A stretch of 64,000 bases of DNA from Hetaerina americana (taxonomy: Eukaryota; Arthropoda; Insecta; Odonata; Calopterygidae), in NCBI GenBank assembly GCA_022747635.1, contig JAKTNV010000064.1, positions 633,001-697,000 of the forward strand, in the 5' to 3' direction. Within the stretch, counting starts at the first letter, position 1; the number at the start of each line of letters is the position of its first letter. The translations under genes and the position numbers were made by a program. Shown one piece after another: positions 1-10,261 of this stretch. The notes beneath the pieces were generated by a model that searched no databases, was not told the origin of the DNA, and saw nothing but the letters and a program-made list of their open reading frames with translations.

Positions 1-242
1 TAGGAAGAGAAGAGAGTGAGGCAGAATTGCAGGAGTACCGGTGATTATTCATTCGGATGGATAAGGGGGTAATGCATTCACCTATGTAAAAGGAAGTGCA
101 ATGCTTGCATGATAAAAGATAAATAATATTTTTTGAGAGGCAATTAGCGTGGGAACGAAGTGAGGGGGCTATGAGGGGATGTAGGAAGAGGGGGGTAGTC
201 ATAATAAGAGGACAGGTTTTACATCGGGGGCGGTTGCAAGTT

Positions 243-460
243 GGGGAAATATTGGGAAATTTGTCACGGGGGGGGCGCCAAAGGGTTGGTGGATCTCAGA
301 AGGTTTTTGAGATTGGCGGGTCGTCTGTATGCGATAGATGGGCATTGGGGTAGTAAGGATGAGGTCGCGTCATTGTCATGTTACATATTAAGAAATTCAT
401 GGGAAATATTAAGAAATTTGTCACGGGGGGGTGCCAAAGGGTTGGTGGATCTCAGAAGGT
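243..460. repeat. Pair of ~60-bp direct repeats
   Basis: Two near-identical blocks lie in the same orientation at 243-304 and 401-460. Both carry the run ttgtcacggggggg followed by gccaaagggttggtgg and end in ggatctcagaaggt. About 96 bases separate them. The second copy runs almost directly into the (TA)n tract at 482. I do not recognise the family. An open frame of 100 codons crosses both copies but has no recognisable domain and ends inside the TA tract, so I do not call it a gene. Confidence 0.75.
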
Positions 461-481
461 CCGTGAGACTTTCAAAAAGTG

Positions 482-534
<53 letters not shown>
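482..534. repeat. (TA)n microsatellite
   Basis: Pure TA dinucleotide tract of about 26 units. It lies immediately upstream of a PLE 3'-end fragment, the same arrangement as at many other places in this window. Confidence 0.98.
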
Positions 535-536
<2 letters not shown>

Positions 537-680
537 AAGATGATTTCGTGTGAGTAACACGGAAGTGTTGAATCAGTACTACTGTTTCTTCTGCAGAAGA
601 CGGAGCTAAATTCCGTCGAAATTATTCAGAAATAAATTGTGTTTTTTATGTGTTCTAATATTGTTTGTAGCTGTCCAAAT
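535..680 (+). mobile_element. Degenerate PLE 3'-end fragment with hammerhead-like hairpin
   Basis: The stretch resembles the PLE tails at 5396 and 29766. It has taacacggaagtgttgaat, then a hairpin at 597-619 (gaagacgga...tccgtc) followed by GAAA. The core reads agaaga rather than CTGAAGA, so a ribozyme here would be dead. No coding sequence is attached. It is a small remnant next to (TA)n. Confidence 0.55.
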
Positions 681-697
681 TACATACATATATATAG

Positions 698-975
698 GGT
701 TGCGGTAGTCCAGGGGGTAGAGCGTTGGACTGCTGACCGGAGGGTCCCAGTTTCGATTCCCGGGCAGGGGGCACTCTGGGCACCTGCAGCTCCACCCAAG
801 CTATGTGATTTTTCGGGTACCATATATTCCTGGGAAACCATAACCGGCACAGGAAAAGGAAGTGGCCCCCCTACCCTGATGTGTGAATTTTCACACGCCG
901 TAAGTACTGGGTGATCTCTACCATCACCTACTAAACCTACCTTCGTGTTGATTACTGTGTTTATGGTTTTTTTGT
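698..975 (+). mobile_element. tRNA-derived SINE, family A, full-length copy
   Basis: The 5' part is tRNA-like. An A-box-like stretch (ggtagtccagggggtagagc) is followed by a B-box-like stretch (gtttcgattcccg), spaced as in a pol III type 2 promoter. The body has the conserved blocks ccctgatgtgtgaattttca and taccatcacctactaaacc, and the 3' end reads ttgattactgtgtttatgg. The same family is found at 5985, 16857, 42987, 43240 and 50262, which defines the limits. An open frame crosses the copy but is an artefact of the repeat. The family name is mine; I cannot assign a published one. Confidence 0.8.
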
Positions 976-1011
976 AAAGATATGAATATCTATATATACA
1001 TATCTTTACAG

Positions 1012-2410
1012 GCTACTTCATGTGAGGACTTTAGGAGAATAAGTTTGATATCCCACGCAGATCAAGAGGCACTCAGGATCATTAACAAAAGGATTGAGAG
1101 TAGGGCAAATGATTACTTAGGGGATGATCAGTTTGGGTTTAGGAACCGGAGAGGTACGCGTGACGCCATTGCAGTAATGAGATTATAAATCGAGAGGAAT
1201 ATAGAATGCAACCAGGAGGTATTTGCCTGTTTCGTAGACTTCGAAAAAGCGTTTGATAGAGTGAATTGGGGAAAACTATTGAGTATATTGCAGAAAATAG
1301 GAGTAGATTGGAGGGAAAGAAGGCTAATCCGCAACCTTTACATGTCTCAGACCGCTCAGGTGCGAGTGGGAAAGTGGGGGTCCGGTTGGGCAGTGTTAGG
1401 AAGAGGTGTAAGGCAGGGTTGCCCATTATCACCGTTGCTGTTCAACCTGTGTGCAGAGGAAATGATTAAAGAGGCATGGGAAGAACTGGAGGTAGGAATG
1501 ATAGTGGGCGGGGAATTCGTAAAATCAGTTAGGTTTGCTGATGCAAAGCTTTAGTTTGTCAGTCAGCCAAGGGGTTGCAAGCATTACTGAGTGAATTGGA
1601 AATTCAGTGCAACAGGTATGGGATAAGAATCAATGTTAATATAACAAAGGTTATGCGATTTTCTAGAAAGAAAAAGGCTAAGCTTAACATTAGAATAGGA
1701 GGGCAAAAACTAGAGCAGGTAGAAGAGTTTACGTATCTCTGTAGTGTTTTGGACCAACAGGGTCAAAGTAGTAGGGACGTAAGGAGAAAAATTGCGCTAG
1801 GAAAAGAGGCTTTCACAAGGAGGAGGGAGTTGATGACGGGGACGTTGAGTAAGGATGTTAAGAGAAGACTCGTAAAAACTTTGATATGGGGCGTAGCTAT
1901 GTACGGCGCGGAAACGTGGTCATTGAAGCAGGAGGATAGACGTAGATTGGAGGCTTTTGAAATGTGGGTGTGGAGAAGAATGGAGAAGGTGAAATGGACA
2001 GAGAAGAAAACAAATGAGGAAGTACTTGGTATGGTGGGCGAAGAGAGGTGTTTGTTGGGAGAAATCCAATGGAGGCAGGGAAAGTGGCTGAAGGGGGTAT
2101 TGACGGGCAGTGGGATTCTGAAGACTGTGATTGAGGGGAGAATGTTAGGCAAGCGAGGAAAGGGAAGGAACAAGATAGGGATGTTGGACGGGATGAAGGG
2201 AGGAAGAAAGTACTCAGAGATGAAGAGGGACCTGATGTAGAGTAGGATTTTGGATTTTGTGTTTTGTTAGGAGTAACACAAAAAAATATTTATTTAGTAG
2301 CTGTGTCCATCAAAAACCTAACTTAACCGGTAGATTACCTAATGATACTAATAATAATAATAATAATAATAATAGTAATAATTATAATTATAGTAGTAAT
2401 AATAATTATA
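1012..2410 (+). mobile_element. RTE-type non-LTR retrotransposon, 5'-truncated, reverse transcriptase part
   Basis: This is the 3' half of an RTE-like (BovB/RTE group) LINE. Translations in shifting frames give RT hallmarks: FVDFEKAFDRVNWG (domain 3, about 1231-1272), RQGCPLSPLLFNL (domain 4, about 1411-1450), and SVRFADA where FADD is expected (about 1528). Downstream, 1575-2240 is open for 221 codons with FTYLCSVLD and MYGAETWSLK, then AFEMWVWRRMEKVKWTEK, typical of the RTE C-terminal region. The endonuclease is missing. A stop at about 1187 and a frameshift near 1545-1555 interrupt the frame, so it is a dead copy. The 3' end has the block ttaaccggtagattacct and then an AAT-rich tail (about 2345-2410). 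Ending in a short tandem repeat rather than poly(A) is usual for RTE elements. Confidence 0.85.
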
Positions 2411-2460
2411 TATATATATTTTATTATTTATTTATATCGATGATGATGAAGCACTCATGA

Positions 2461-2600
2461 CAGCAATATAACATTTGGACGGAACAATTGAACCCAACAT
2501 AGAATAGATAACACGCAAAAGAACACACGTATTTAAGATTGTTTGATCTTTCGGCCTTCTCTGAGGCCTTCTTCAGGTCAGACTGGAAGGTCTTGGACGG
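2461..2600 (-). mobile_element. PLE 3'-end remnant with hammerhead-like core
   Basis: Read on the minus strand, 2576-2549 gives CTGAAGA, a GGCC...GGCC hairpin, and GAAAG. It is followed by aacacacg-like sequence matching the tails at 5600-5810. The C3-A9 and G12-A14 core residues are present, but the short stem III pair (AGAT rather than AGCT) is broken. The remnant abuts the CR1-like LINE that starts near 2605. Confidence 0.6.
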
Positions 2601-2604
2601 AGAC

Positions 2605-3745
2605 TGCTGAGTCTGGGGGTGAGAGGCGCAGGTTATGCGCTTGACTTAAGCACACACGTTAGTAGCAATCTAAGGTTATTTGCTGACGACACGGTGATAT
2701 ACAGGGAAATAAGGAGCCAACTAGATCGCGAGCTACTCTCTAGAGACTTAGACAATATCTCGGAATGGTGCAATAAATGGGGATTAACACTTAATATAGA
2801 TAAATGTGCAGTTTTGAAATTTTGGAATAAAGGAAGCGAGGAACAGGATATAAACTACAAAATAGAGGGCTCAGTATTGACTACGGCAAATCAAGTTAAA
2901 TATTTGGGGGTTGTTCTAACACCACGCCTTTCATGGGGAGCACATATCAGGACAATATGCGGATCAGCTTTAAAGAAACTTGGCTTCATAAAACGGGTGG
3001 TGGGGAAATGTAATGAAAAAGTTAAAGAGAGGTGTTATTTTGCTCTAGTTAGACCTCATTTGGAATATGCCGCAAGTATTTGGGATCCGTGGGAGAAAAT
3101 TTGGCAAAAAGAATTAGATAAAGTCCAGAGAAAATCCGCTAGATTCGTTAAAAATTGTTATGATAAGAACACAAGTGTGACAGGTCTCTTAGGGGATTTA
3201 GGCTGGGAACCACTTGAAGTGCGGAGAGAACAAGCGAGGCTTAGACTTTTAGAAAGGTTCAGAACAAACGAGTTTAAATTTGACACTGAAGGAATTATAA
3301 TGGCCCCACACTACTTTGGTAGATCAGACCACAAAGATAAACTAAGGGAGATAGATTCCAAGACAGATAGGTACAAATACTCATTCTTTCCCCGAACAAT
3401 CAGTAATCATAATAGCAAGAAACCGAAGTCACTTTAGAAATATTAAAAACGTTGAATTTACACGTCGGAACAAAATTAAACACTATAGAGATGTTAGGTA
3501 TACTTTCAGGTGCATATGTATGTAAGATGTAGATTGAGTGTTTGCATGTGTGTGGGGTGTAAGTGTTCATGCATGAATGTATGCCATGTTTTTCTTTGGG
3601 GATTTATGATTTTGTGGTTATTGCATGCGGTTTTTTTTCTCTTTCTTTTCTAAATTACGGGTGGTGTCCTAGCACCCCCCGCCACACGCCCTTGCGGCGG
3701 CTTGCGGGGTATTCAGTAGATGTAGATGTATGCTGGGAATGGTTT
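2605..3745 (+). mobile_element. CR1/Jockey-type LINE, 3' part with intact partial RT frame
   Basis: An uninterrupted frame of 272 codons (2619-3437) matches the second half of a non-LTR reverse transcriptase. It has LRLFADDTVIYREI (catalytic FADD), WCNKWGLTLNIDKCAVLKF, VKYLGVVLTPRLSWGAHI, VRPHLEYAASIWDP, and a C-terminal LLGDLGWEPLEVRREQARL. The first Met lies in flanking DNA; the N-terminal RT motifs and the endonuclease are absent. After the stop comes about 300 bp of 3' UTR ending in ccgccacacgcccttgcgg and tagatgtagatgta, the same end as the minus-strand copy at 10262. It is a 5'-truncated insertion, probably old but with a surprisingly clean frame. Confidence 0.85.
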
Positions 3746-4210
3746 TGCAGATTGACTTTAAGGTTTGGATTTTTAAAAGATCGGAAAGCTAGTATAATGC
3801 CTAGTAGTATAATCTGTCAGCTTAATCGCAGACTCTGTCCCTTCTCCTACAGTGCACCACGCCCCGCAACAACGATCACCCTGCCTCATTTCAAGCCTTC
3901 TCCTGCATTATTCTCTCTACCTTAACATGACTCCCTCCACAATGCCTTCCTTAATGATTGCTTCAATTTGTCTATTATTGCCCGCCTTCCCCCTTCAGAC
4001 ACCCTCGACTCTAAACTCCAAACCCTCGAGTCGGCAAGCATCCCTGGCTCGGACTATGTCATGAACCTTGCCCACCAGGGGGTAAACTTTTACTTCCCTT
4101 CGACCCCTACCCCTACGATCATGCGCCCATACCCCTACCCCTCTCCTTCACCCGACCTTCCTGTGCCCGTCCCGTCCGTCACTCGGGCTTCTTCCTACGG
4201 CCCAGAAAGG
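3746..4210 (+). repeat. Dispersed repeat of unknown family, pyrimidine-rich
   Basis: The block around 3818-3990 (cttaatcgcagactctgtcc, then ctctaccttaaca and gactccctccac) is matched in the same order at about 27118-27230. The translation is rich in Pro, Ser and Leu and shows no domain. The second copy lies next to a PLE-like RT remnant, so both may come from the coding part of a PLE or another retroelement. I cannot decide. Confidence 0.45.
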
Positions 4211-4371
4211 TGGCCGGGTCACCGAAATATTCAACATGTTAAACTGTGTGTTTCCTTTTATTTTTTGTTTCAAACTATTATACGAGACATATTCATGAAG
4301 TAAGGGCCGTTCTTATATTTAAATATTGGTGTTTCAGAAGTCGTTTGCTTGTCCGTGCATGCAATTAACAA

Positions 4372-5030
4372 TGTCCGTGATAATCGTTCATCCCGCCAGC
4401 TGTGAAGTGCGTTGTTCCGTCATACGATTCTTGCATGCAAAAGGATTGTCGGCTGCTGAAATGTATCGGCAGTTATGCCTAGTTTATGGACCTTCCGTTA
4501 TGAGTGAGGGAAAGGTTAGTCAATGGTGCCGTAATTTCAAAAATGGGCGAACAAATGTCCATGACGAAGAGCGAAGTGGCCGGCCCAGTATTCTGACCGA
4601 TGAAATTGTTTCGCAAGTGGAACAAAAACTGCGATGTGATCGTCGATTGACGATAAATGGCCTGGCTGAACAATTTCCTCAACTTGGAAGAATTACTGTC
4701 TACAATATTGTCACGGAAAACCTCGGATACCACAAATTGTGTGCAAGGTGGGTACCAAATATGCTCACGGACAACCACAATGAGCAAAGAATGGCCAGTA
4801 GACGAGAGCTTATGGGCCGTTACCAACAAGATTAAGATGACTTGTTTTCTCGCATTGTTACCGGGGACAAGAAGTGGAGAGCCACCATCAATCCAGAAAC
4901 AAAACAGCAGTCGATGCAGTGGCGACACTCATATTCACCGCACACCAAAAATCATGCGGAAAAACATTGTTCAAACCCCCGATATGCATCGCTTCCAGAA
5001 AGTAACAATTTTAGGCCACTCATATCAGTG
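4372..5030 (+). pseudogene. Mariner-like transposase remnant, N-terminal half
   Basis: From the ATG at 4371 the translation begins MSVIIVHPASCEVRCSVIRF and continues with the paired helix-turn-helix region of mariner transposases: SEGKVSQWCRNFKNGR, HDEERSGRPS, CDRRLTINGLAEQF and LGYHKLCARWVP. A stop falls at about 4833, and in another frame FSRIVTGDKKW supplies the first catalytic-Asp motif. The sequence degenerates before the second and third Asp. Its relatives at 19920 and 37831 share the same N-terminal domain type (CEVR...IKFL, RRWCRNF, DDERSGRPS). Clear terminal inverted repeats are not visible, so the limits are approximate. Confidence 0.75.
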
Positions 5031-5395
5031 AACGACATTGAGGCCCGGATGCTGATAGGCCATCCTTATGGCATTCATTTACATCTGTGTGTGCGTGGCC
5101 TTTGTTTCGACTTGTGGAGTCTTGATCAAGACTTTGTAAGCTGAAACCTGGGTCTCGGATGTTGCAATAGTTGCGGTGAGCAGATTGTTTTCTTTTCCGA
5201 TGTTGTGTCAATTCCACCTCCTCCCTCTCCCTCCTTCCCTATCTTCGCTCTCCTCTACCCTCTCCCTTCCCTTTCCTCTCCCCAACCATTCCTCTCACCC
5301 CTCCTCCGCCTCCCGTTCTCCCCTTCCCCTTGACCCCTTCCCTTTCTCTCGCACCCCTCACCTATACTATTCCAGCAGTCATTACTTCTCTATCT
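5031..5395. other. No gene; pyrimidine-rich tract
   Basis: No element is recognised between the mariner remnant and the next PLE tail. The stretch 5212-5350 is almost pure C/T with TCCC-rich runs, so it is low-complexity sequence. An open frame through it is compositional. Confidence 0.6.
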
Positions 5396-5515
5396 TCCGA
5401 TGAAGACGGAGTAGAATTCCGTCGAAATTATCAAGAAATAACGTGCGAGTGTTCCTCTATATTGTTTGTTACTGTGTAATGTACTATTCGGCACTTCCGA
5501 GTTACGTCTACAAAA

Positions 5516-5520
<5 letters not shown>
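5396..5520 (+). mobile_element. Solo PLE 3' end with hammerhead-like hairpin
   Basis: The unit starts with cgatgaagacgga, forms a hairpin with tccgtc, then has GAAA and the conserved gtgcgagtgttcc. It ends in gtctacaaaagca before a long (TA)n. The same ~120-bp unit forms each arm of the inverted pairs at 29613-29888 and 50690-50946. Position C3 of a hammerhead core would be A here, so it is probably inactive. Confidence 0.65.

Positions 5521-5589
<69 letters not shown>
5519..5589. repeat. (TA)n microsatellite
   Basis: About 35 TA units between two PLE-derived blocks. Confidence 0.98.
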
Positions 5590-5591
<2 letters not shown>

Positions 5592-5599
5592 ATGATGGG

Positions 5600-5808
5600 C
5601 TGACACAATATAACACAAATAGAATAGAATAGCAACATTTCAATGGACACTCACACGGTAAATTGTTCGAGCTTTCGGCCCTCTCAGAGGCCTTCTTCAA
5701 AAAAGTCTAACTTGAAGAATGCCTCTGAGAGGGTCGAAAGCTCGAACAATTTACCGTGTGAGTGTCCTTTCAAATGCTGCTATTCTATTCTATTTGTGTT
5801 ATATTTGT

Positions 5809-5810
<2 letters not shown>
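5600..5810. mobile_element. Head-to-head inverted pair of PLE 3' ends
   Basis: Two arms of about 100 bp are reverse complements. The left arm (5600-5700) contains actcacacggtaaattgttc and the right arm (about 5714-5810) contains gaacaatttaccgtgtgagt. A spacer of about 15 bp (aaaaagtctaac) separates them. Each arm has TTGAAGA, a GC-rich hairpin, GAAAGCTC, and gtgtgagtgtcc. (TA)n tracts bound both outer ends. The transcript would fold into one long hairpin. There is no coding sequence. Confidence 0.8.
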
Positions 5811-5878
<68 letters not shown>

Positions 5879-5970
5879 TATACATATGTATATATATACA
5901 TACATATGTATATTTATATATAGATATATATACACGCATATGTATATATACATACATACATATATACAAA
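5811..5970. repeat. (TA)n passing into CA/CATA-rich repeat
   Basis: Pure TA to about 5868, then mixed ca/tatg/cata units to about 5970. It is continuous with the inverted pair on its left. Confidence 0.95.
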
Positions 5971-5984
5971 ATTGCGTATGTGTA

Positions 5985-6055
5985 ATGACAGCAGTAATCC
6001 AGGGTTAGAGCTTTTGACTACTGGCCGGAGTGCCCGTGTTCTATTCCCGTGAAAG

Positions 6056-6058
<3 letters not shown>
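5985..6058 (+). mobile_element. SINE-A 5' fragment, degenerate
   Basis: The tRNA-like head is recognisable by cagtaatccagggttagagc (A-box region), ttgactactggccgga and gttctattcccg (B-box-like). The SINE body is missing; a (TA)n tract replaces it. Confidence 0.6.

Positions 6059-6108
<50 letters not shown>
6059..6108. repeat. (TA)n microsatellite
   Basis: About 25 TA units between the SINE-A head and a PLE tail. Confidence 0.98.
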
Positions 6109-6115
<7 letters not shown>

Positions 6116-6252
6116 CTTCGAAATGGAACGCTCTTCGGCGACACACAAACATATAAAAACACAGATGTAGATTTTTAGAATATAGAGACACAAAGAAAGG
6201 ACACTCACAATTTGTTATTTTACATTTCGACAGCACGGCTGTCGTCTTCAGA

Positions 6253-6255
<3 letters not shown>
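6109..6255 (-). mobile_element. Solo PLE 3' end, close copy of the PLE tail at 33578-33723
   Basis: On the minus strand this ~145-bp block matches the last part of the PLE at 33578-33723 with only a few differences. It begins exactly at attctgaagacgacag, where the hammerhead-like core starts, and ends at the (TA)n boundary of that element. The core (6251-6221) has CTGAAGA, a 5-bp stem (GACAG/CTGTC) and GAAATGTA. (TA)n lies on both sides. The unit is a PLE tail without PLE coding sequence. Confidence 0.8.
6221..6251 (-). ncRNA. Hammerhead-ribozyme-like core (PLE tail)
   Basis: CTGAAGA, one extra C, a 5-bp stem II with loop ccgtg, GAAA, then TGTA. Stem III would be the 2-bp A-U and U-G wobble, with H17 = A. 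It differs by one base from the core at 33582-33612. Stem I is weak. The assignment is by motif only; activity is inferred, not shown. Confidence 0.5.

Positions 6256-6312
<57 letters not shown>
6256..6312. repeat. (TA)n microsatellite
   Basis: About 28 TA units directly following the solo PLE tail, then AT-rich sequence to about 6400. Confidence 0.98.
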
Positions 6313-6315
<3 letters not shown>

Positions 6316-9300
6316 TATGTATATATAATTTATTTAAATTATTAATTATATATTATGTATCGTAATTTTATATCTACCCATATAATTATATAAAGGGTAG
6401 GTGTCGGAAGTGTTCCCCCTAGACAAGGCCCAACGGCGTGAGAAATTTATGTATGTGTGTTTGTGTAGTAGTAGACGTAGTTATGAATGTTTAATTAAGA
6501 CACACACGTGCTTATAATCATGTTTTCTGTTGGTTGCAAATGTTGGGAATAAGGGCGGGGGACCGCAGCGGCGTGGACACCTTGAGAGAGGATGTTGCAG
6601 CCATCCCGGAGTCAGTCTCCGGGGACGGGAGAAGGGGGGGGCGGTACCCCCGCGGGGAGCCAGAGTGGGTCGGGGACGCGTCGTTGCACTCGCCCCGCCC
6701 GGGGCGGGAGGAAGGGGCGGCGTTAGAGCGACGACACTTCATCTGGAGGCGGCCCTTTGCCGCAGGGGGGCCCTCCCCCACGCCCTTCCTTCTTTCCCCC
6801 TCCCGGGGCCGCTAAACCACCACAAGTCGTGGATTTGCTCGTGAAAGTAAAGAAGTGGGAAAAATAAAAGAATAAATTAAGCACGAGGGTGCGCATTCCC
6901 TGCGGAACACCCCCCGCCGAGCGCCATCTTCTCCACCCCTTTCCCGCCAACCCCCACGCCCGCCCTCCCACCGGCCCTCAGAGGCGCCCACCCGGAAGTG
7001 CGCACGCCGGCCTCCAGGGCCATGGGAACCACCGGCACCTCATCCTGCGCCCACGCCGTGCTTTTAGAACAATGGCGTTGGGGAGTAGATAATTGACAGG
7101 GGTTGATACTTTTTTCATTATTAACTTTCCAAAACGAAGCAGGGTTATTTCTCTGAATATGGATAGTATTTTCCTGAATTTGGATGGGATGACTTGACGA
7201 TGCCAGACAGATTACAGCAAGCGAGGTCTCAAAAACCATTAAGCCAACTTGTCATCACCTATTCGCGATGGAATTTGTTCGCCATTTCGACCATTGGTTT
7301 GATGCGATGGCACGCCGTTCCTTCTCTTCCCTTGTTAAAGCTTACAAGCATGCCATTGACCAAATCTCACGATGGTATTCGTGATCGATAAATTAAAAAT
7401 TACGCCACTTCATAAAGGTCGCAACTGTTCGTTGCAAATAAATGACGAGCTGTCGAATTAGTTCTGGAATCGCACACCAGGGTGTTTTGGTTTAGAGGGG
7501 TGATTGTGGGAAAATCCGCTAGGCAGCTCTGGCGACTTCTTTGGCGTTGCGGACAGAGATCGGGTGGGGGGGGGGGTCGGCCCCTCCGCCCCCGCCCGCC
7601 CTCCGCCCCTCTCGGATATGCTGGCCGGAAAGATATAAAAACTTTGATTAGAGGGACGGGGGGGGGTCGGTTCGTCGCCACCCACGGGGTTAATAAGATG
7701 CAGCAACTTGAGAGTGTCCTCTCCCCCTTCACACCCCCTCCTCCCCCCTGCTTTTTATACCTATATATTTTTTATATTTCTCTTCCGGCGCCCGAAAGAG
7801 GAAGGAGGGGGCGGGCCGGGAACGGAGACTCGGGTTTGATTGTCATTTGTCGACCGTGCCGGCCGCTCATCCATATTGCATGAGGGGGGGCGAGTGGGGG
7901 GAGGGGGGCAAAGGGTGACTCGCCCCCTCCCGGCCCCCCGGATCTTGTTCTCCCTCGAATGAAACGTGTGTATTTGAACTGAGAGCATCACTTTCCCAAC
8001 CTCCGTCTTCGGATACCCACCCCGCGCACCCCATCGCGGCATGTTCCCCTTCGGTTCCCCCGTGCGTGCGATTGAAACTAGTGGAAGGGGGAGGGTGACG
8101 TAGAGGGGGCAGGGGTGGGAGTGCGGGAGGAAATGAAGGAGCCCACGTCCCGAACCACTCCTCCGCGAATCCCCGTTTCCATTAGTTATATCATTTAGGC
8201 GCTGTAACAGCCACTAATTTTAAACTGAAATCAACAACTTGCTTCTAGTTGTGAACTTTTGCTAGGTTGGGGTTGACCGGAGTTGATTTCTGGACGACTT
8301 AACCGTTTCGAGATGGCTACAGTTTAAGTGTTGACGTTCGCTCCGTTGTGTTTTTAAAGGTTGTCTTCGGACTCTATTTCGTGGAAGAACCTGGCGAATG
8401 CAAATGAAATCAGCAGACGAATCATAAACGGAATGAGGGCACATTCTTGATCGATAAAACTGGTTGCGGTCTGTCGTATCCCCGCGTCTTCGAGGGGATA
8501 TTGGCGACACGACAAAGTAGCCCACGAGTCGAGTAGTGGCTGCATCGAGGGTAAACGGGGGCTTTTAGTTTGGGGAGTTATGACGTGGGGAGGAGTTCGT
8601 TGATAGAAATGGGGGAAAAGAAAGAACTAAAGAAAGCGTACATTGGCTGTCCCGATTTAATCCAAATTTAATGTAGTCTAGGCAGAAACAGAGGTTACAA
8701 CAATGTGTATTATATCCCTTGACACGGCATGGCGCTTCCAACCAGGAGAAGGGGCCCAGCCCAACCTTCCTCTCTGATCTCGAGTCCCAGACTGGCTTCT
8801 TTGGGATGACATCAGTCACCCGTCGTCGTTATCAACATCCCTCTCCAGGCAAAAAGAGGGGGGGGGTCGGCATCAAACACTGGTCCGTAGTCCACGGCGA
8901 GTCACCAGGTATCACTGTGGGCCTATGTCCACATCGAGTCATCTGCGGTGACTCGGTTTTTCGGACCCACGCCATTACTTGGCCGGTGAATCACACGGCA
9001 GAACACGCGGATGCAACAAGCCGAAATGTTTTAGCGCGAACTGAGAAAAGAGGTCGAGGGGAGTGGCGTACAACTTTGATTTTATATAGTACGTGTCAGA
9101 CAAAAGTCGATTAAATCAATTTTAGAAACTAGAAAAACGAGGAAGCTATTTTCAATTCCCATCACAACAAATAAGGGAGTTATGATTGGAATGGATTTCA
9201 ATCTCCCTTCCGGAGCAACTATAGTTTTATAGCAGCAGGCAAGGTCAAGGAGTCATGCGAGTCACTGCTACGTGTTTTCCATAATATTTGTTAAACCAGT

Positions 9301-9589
9301 TACTGACGCCAACCAAAGTAAAGACGTAATATAACAGATATATTGGCACCAAATGTATCGGTAGACGTTGTATACATAGTCGTACGATGGGGGAAAAGAA
9401 TAAATTTTAAACATCACTGCTAAAGAGAAATCCTTCCAATTTACGCAAGAGATTTAATATGCAATTTACCCTTCGCTCCGTGTTTCCCAGCCAAGCTCCT
9501 CTAACACTTTGGATAATATGGAGAAGTAGACGTAGGAGCACAATCTCACGATAAGGAGGATTTGGAAGGAAGAAAAACTCCAAGTAAGG
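6313..9589. other. No recognised gene; GC-rich blocks
   Basis: Nothing here matches a family I know. 6540-7080, 7550-7610 and 7790-8130 are GC- and CpG-rich with long G or C runs; 7090-7400 and 8140-9580 are more balanced. Several open frames of 80-133 codons occur in the GC-rich parts on both strands, with low-complexity Pro/Gly/Arg composition as expected from stop-poor GC-rich DNA. CpG-island promoters could hide here, but no TATA box, initiator or conserved exon is evident. Confidence 0.4.
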
Positions 9590-9735
9590 GATGGGAAAAC
9601 ACTCTGGAGCAAGAGGCAGAGTTCTGCTATTTATGGAGAGGGATCACTATCGACGGAAGTGTAAAGACGAATATTGTGAGCAGGGTATGTAAGGCGTAGA
9701 AGGCTTTTCTACCACGTCAAGCATCAAATAAGAGC
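9590..9735 (+). pseudogene. Short LINE reverse-transcriptase remnant
   Basis: Translation gives EAEFCYLWRGITIDGSVKTN followed by a valine/arginine-rich stretch and KAFLPRQASNK. This resembles the FxYLG..ITxDG...RI..A..AF segment C-terminal to the RT domain in RTE-like LINEs. It is too short and diverged for a firm family call. Confidence 0.4.
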
Positions 9736-10261
9736 ACAGTACTACTAGTGAGATAAGAAAGCGTTTCATCAATATTTGCATGAATGGAGTCCTCTTTTCA
9801 GCGGATATGAGATGCTGTACGTTGGGAGGCGTCGGGGGGAGCGGTCCCCCGTCGACGCCTCGTACACTCGCGCGGTCATGAGACACTGCCCGCCCGTGCA
9901 CCCTCTTGCAGCGACCCCTCAACTCCACATTATTAACTCTCCCGCCGGTGAAGTTGGTGACAGAACACGCCATGTGTATTCGCAAACTATTTCGGTTCAC
10001 CTCCCACGGGGCACATTTAATATTTTGCCACCCGTAGACTACGTCAGCACCTACAGCATGAAATCGCTTCCTCCACAGATGAGTCCTAGAAGGCGATGAG
10101 GAGTGGACACGAGAGACCCCACTTCACTTCGACATGCATCTTTCACCCTCGGTCTTCAATGCATTCGAATCTATCGCCCGCAACCAATCTCCACGATGGC
10201 ATTGCACGGCGAATCGCGCACACTCCTCAAGAAAGCCACTTCTTCCTATTGAAAATTCACC
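9736..10261. other. No recognised feature
   Basis: Mixed-composition sequence between a LINE scrap and the CR1-like element. No domain, repeat or RNA gene is seen. Confidence 0.4.

Noticed and set aside
241..543. Open frames through TA tracts (poly Ile-Tyr) as proteins
   Set aside because: TA repeats read as alternating Ile and Tyr codons in every frame; such frames occur at every TA tract here.
5396..5428. Active hammerhead in the TGAAGA/GACGGA family
   Set aside because: C3, which pairs with G8 in the catalytic core, is A in every copy of this family seen here (5400, 29788, 50861), so activity is unlikely even though the fold is retained.
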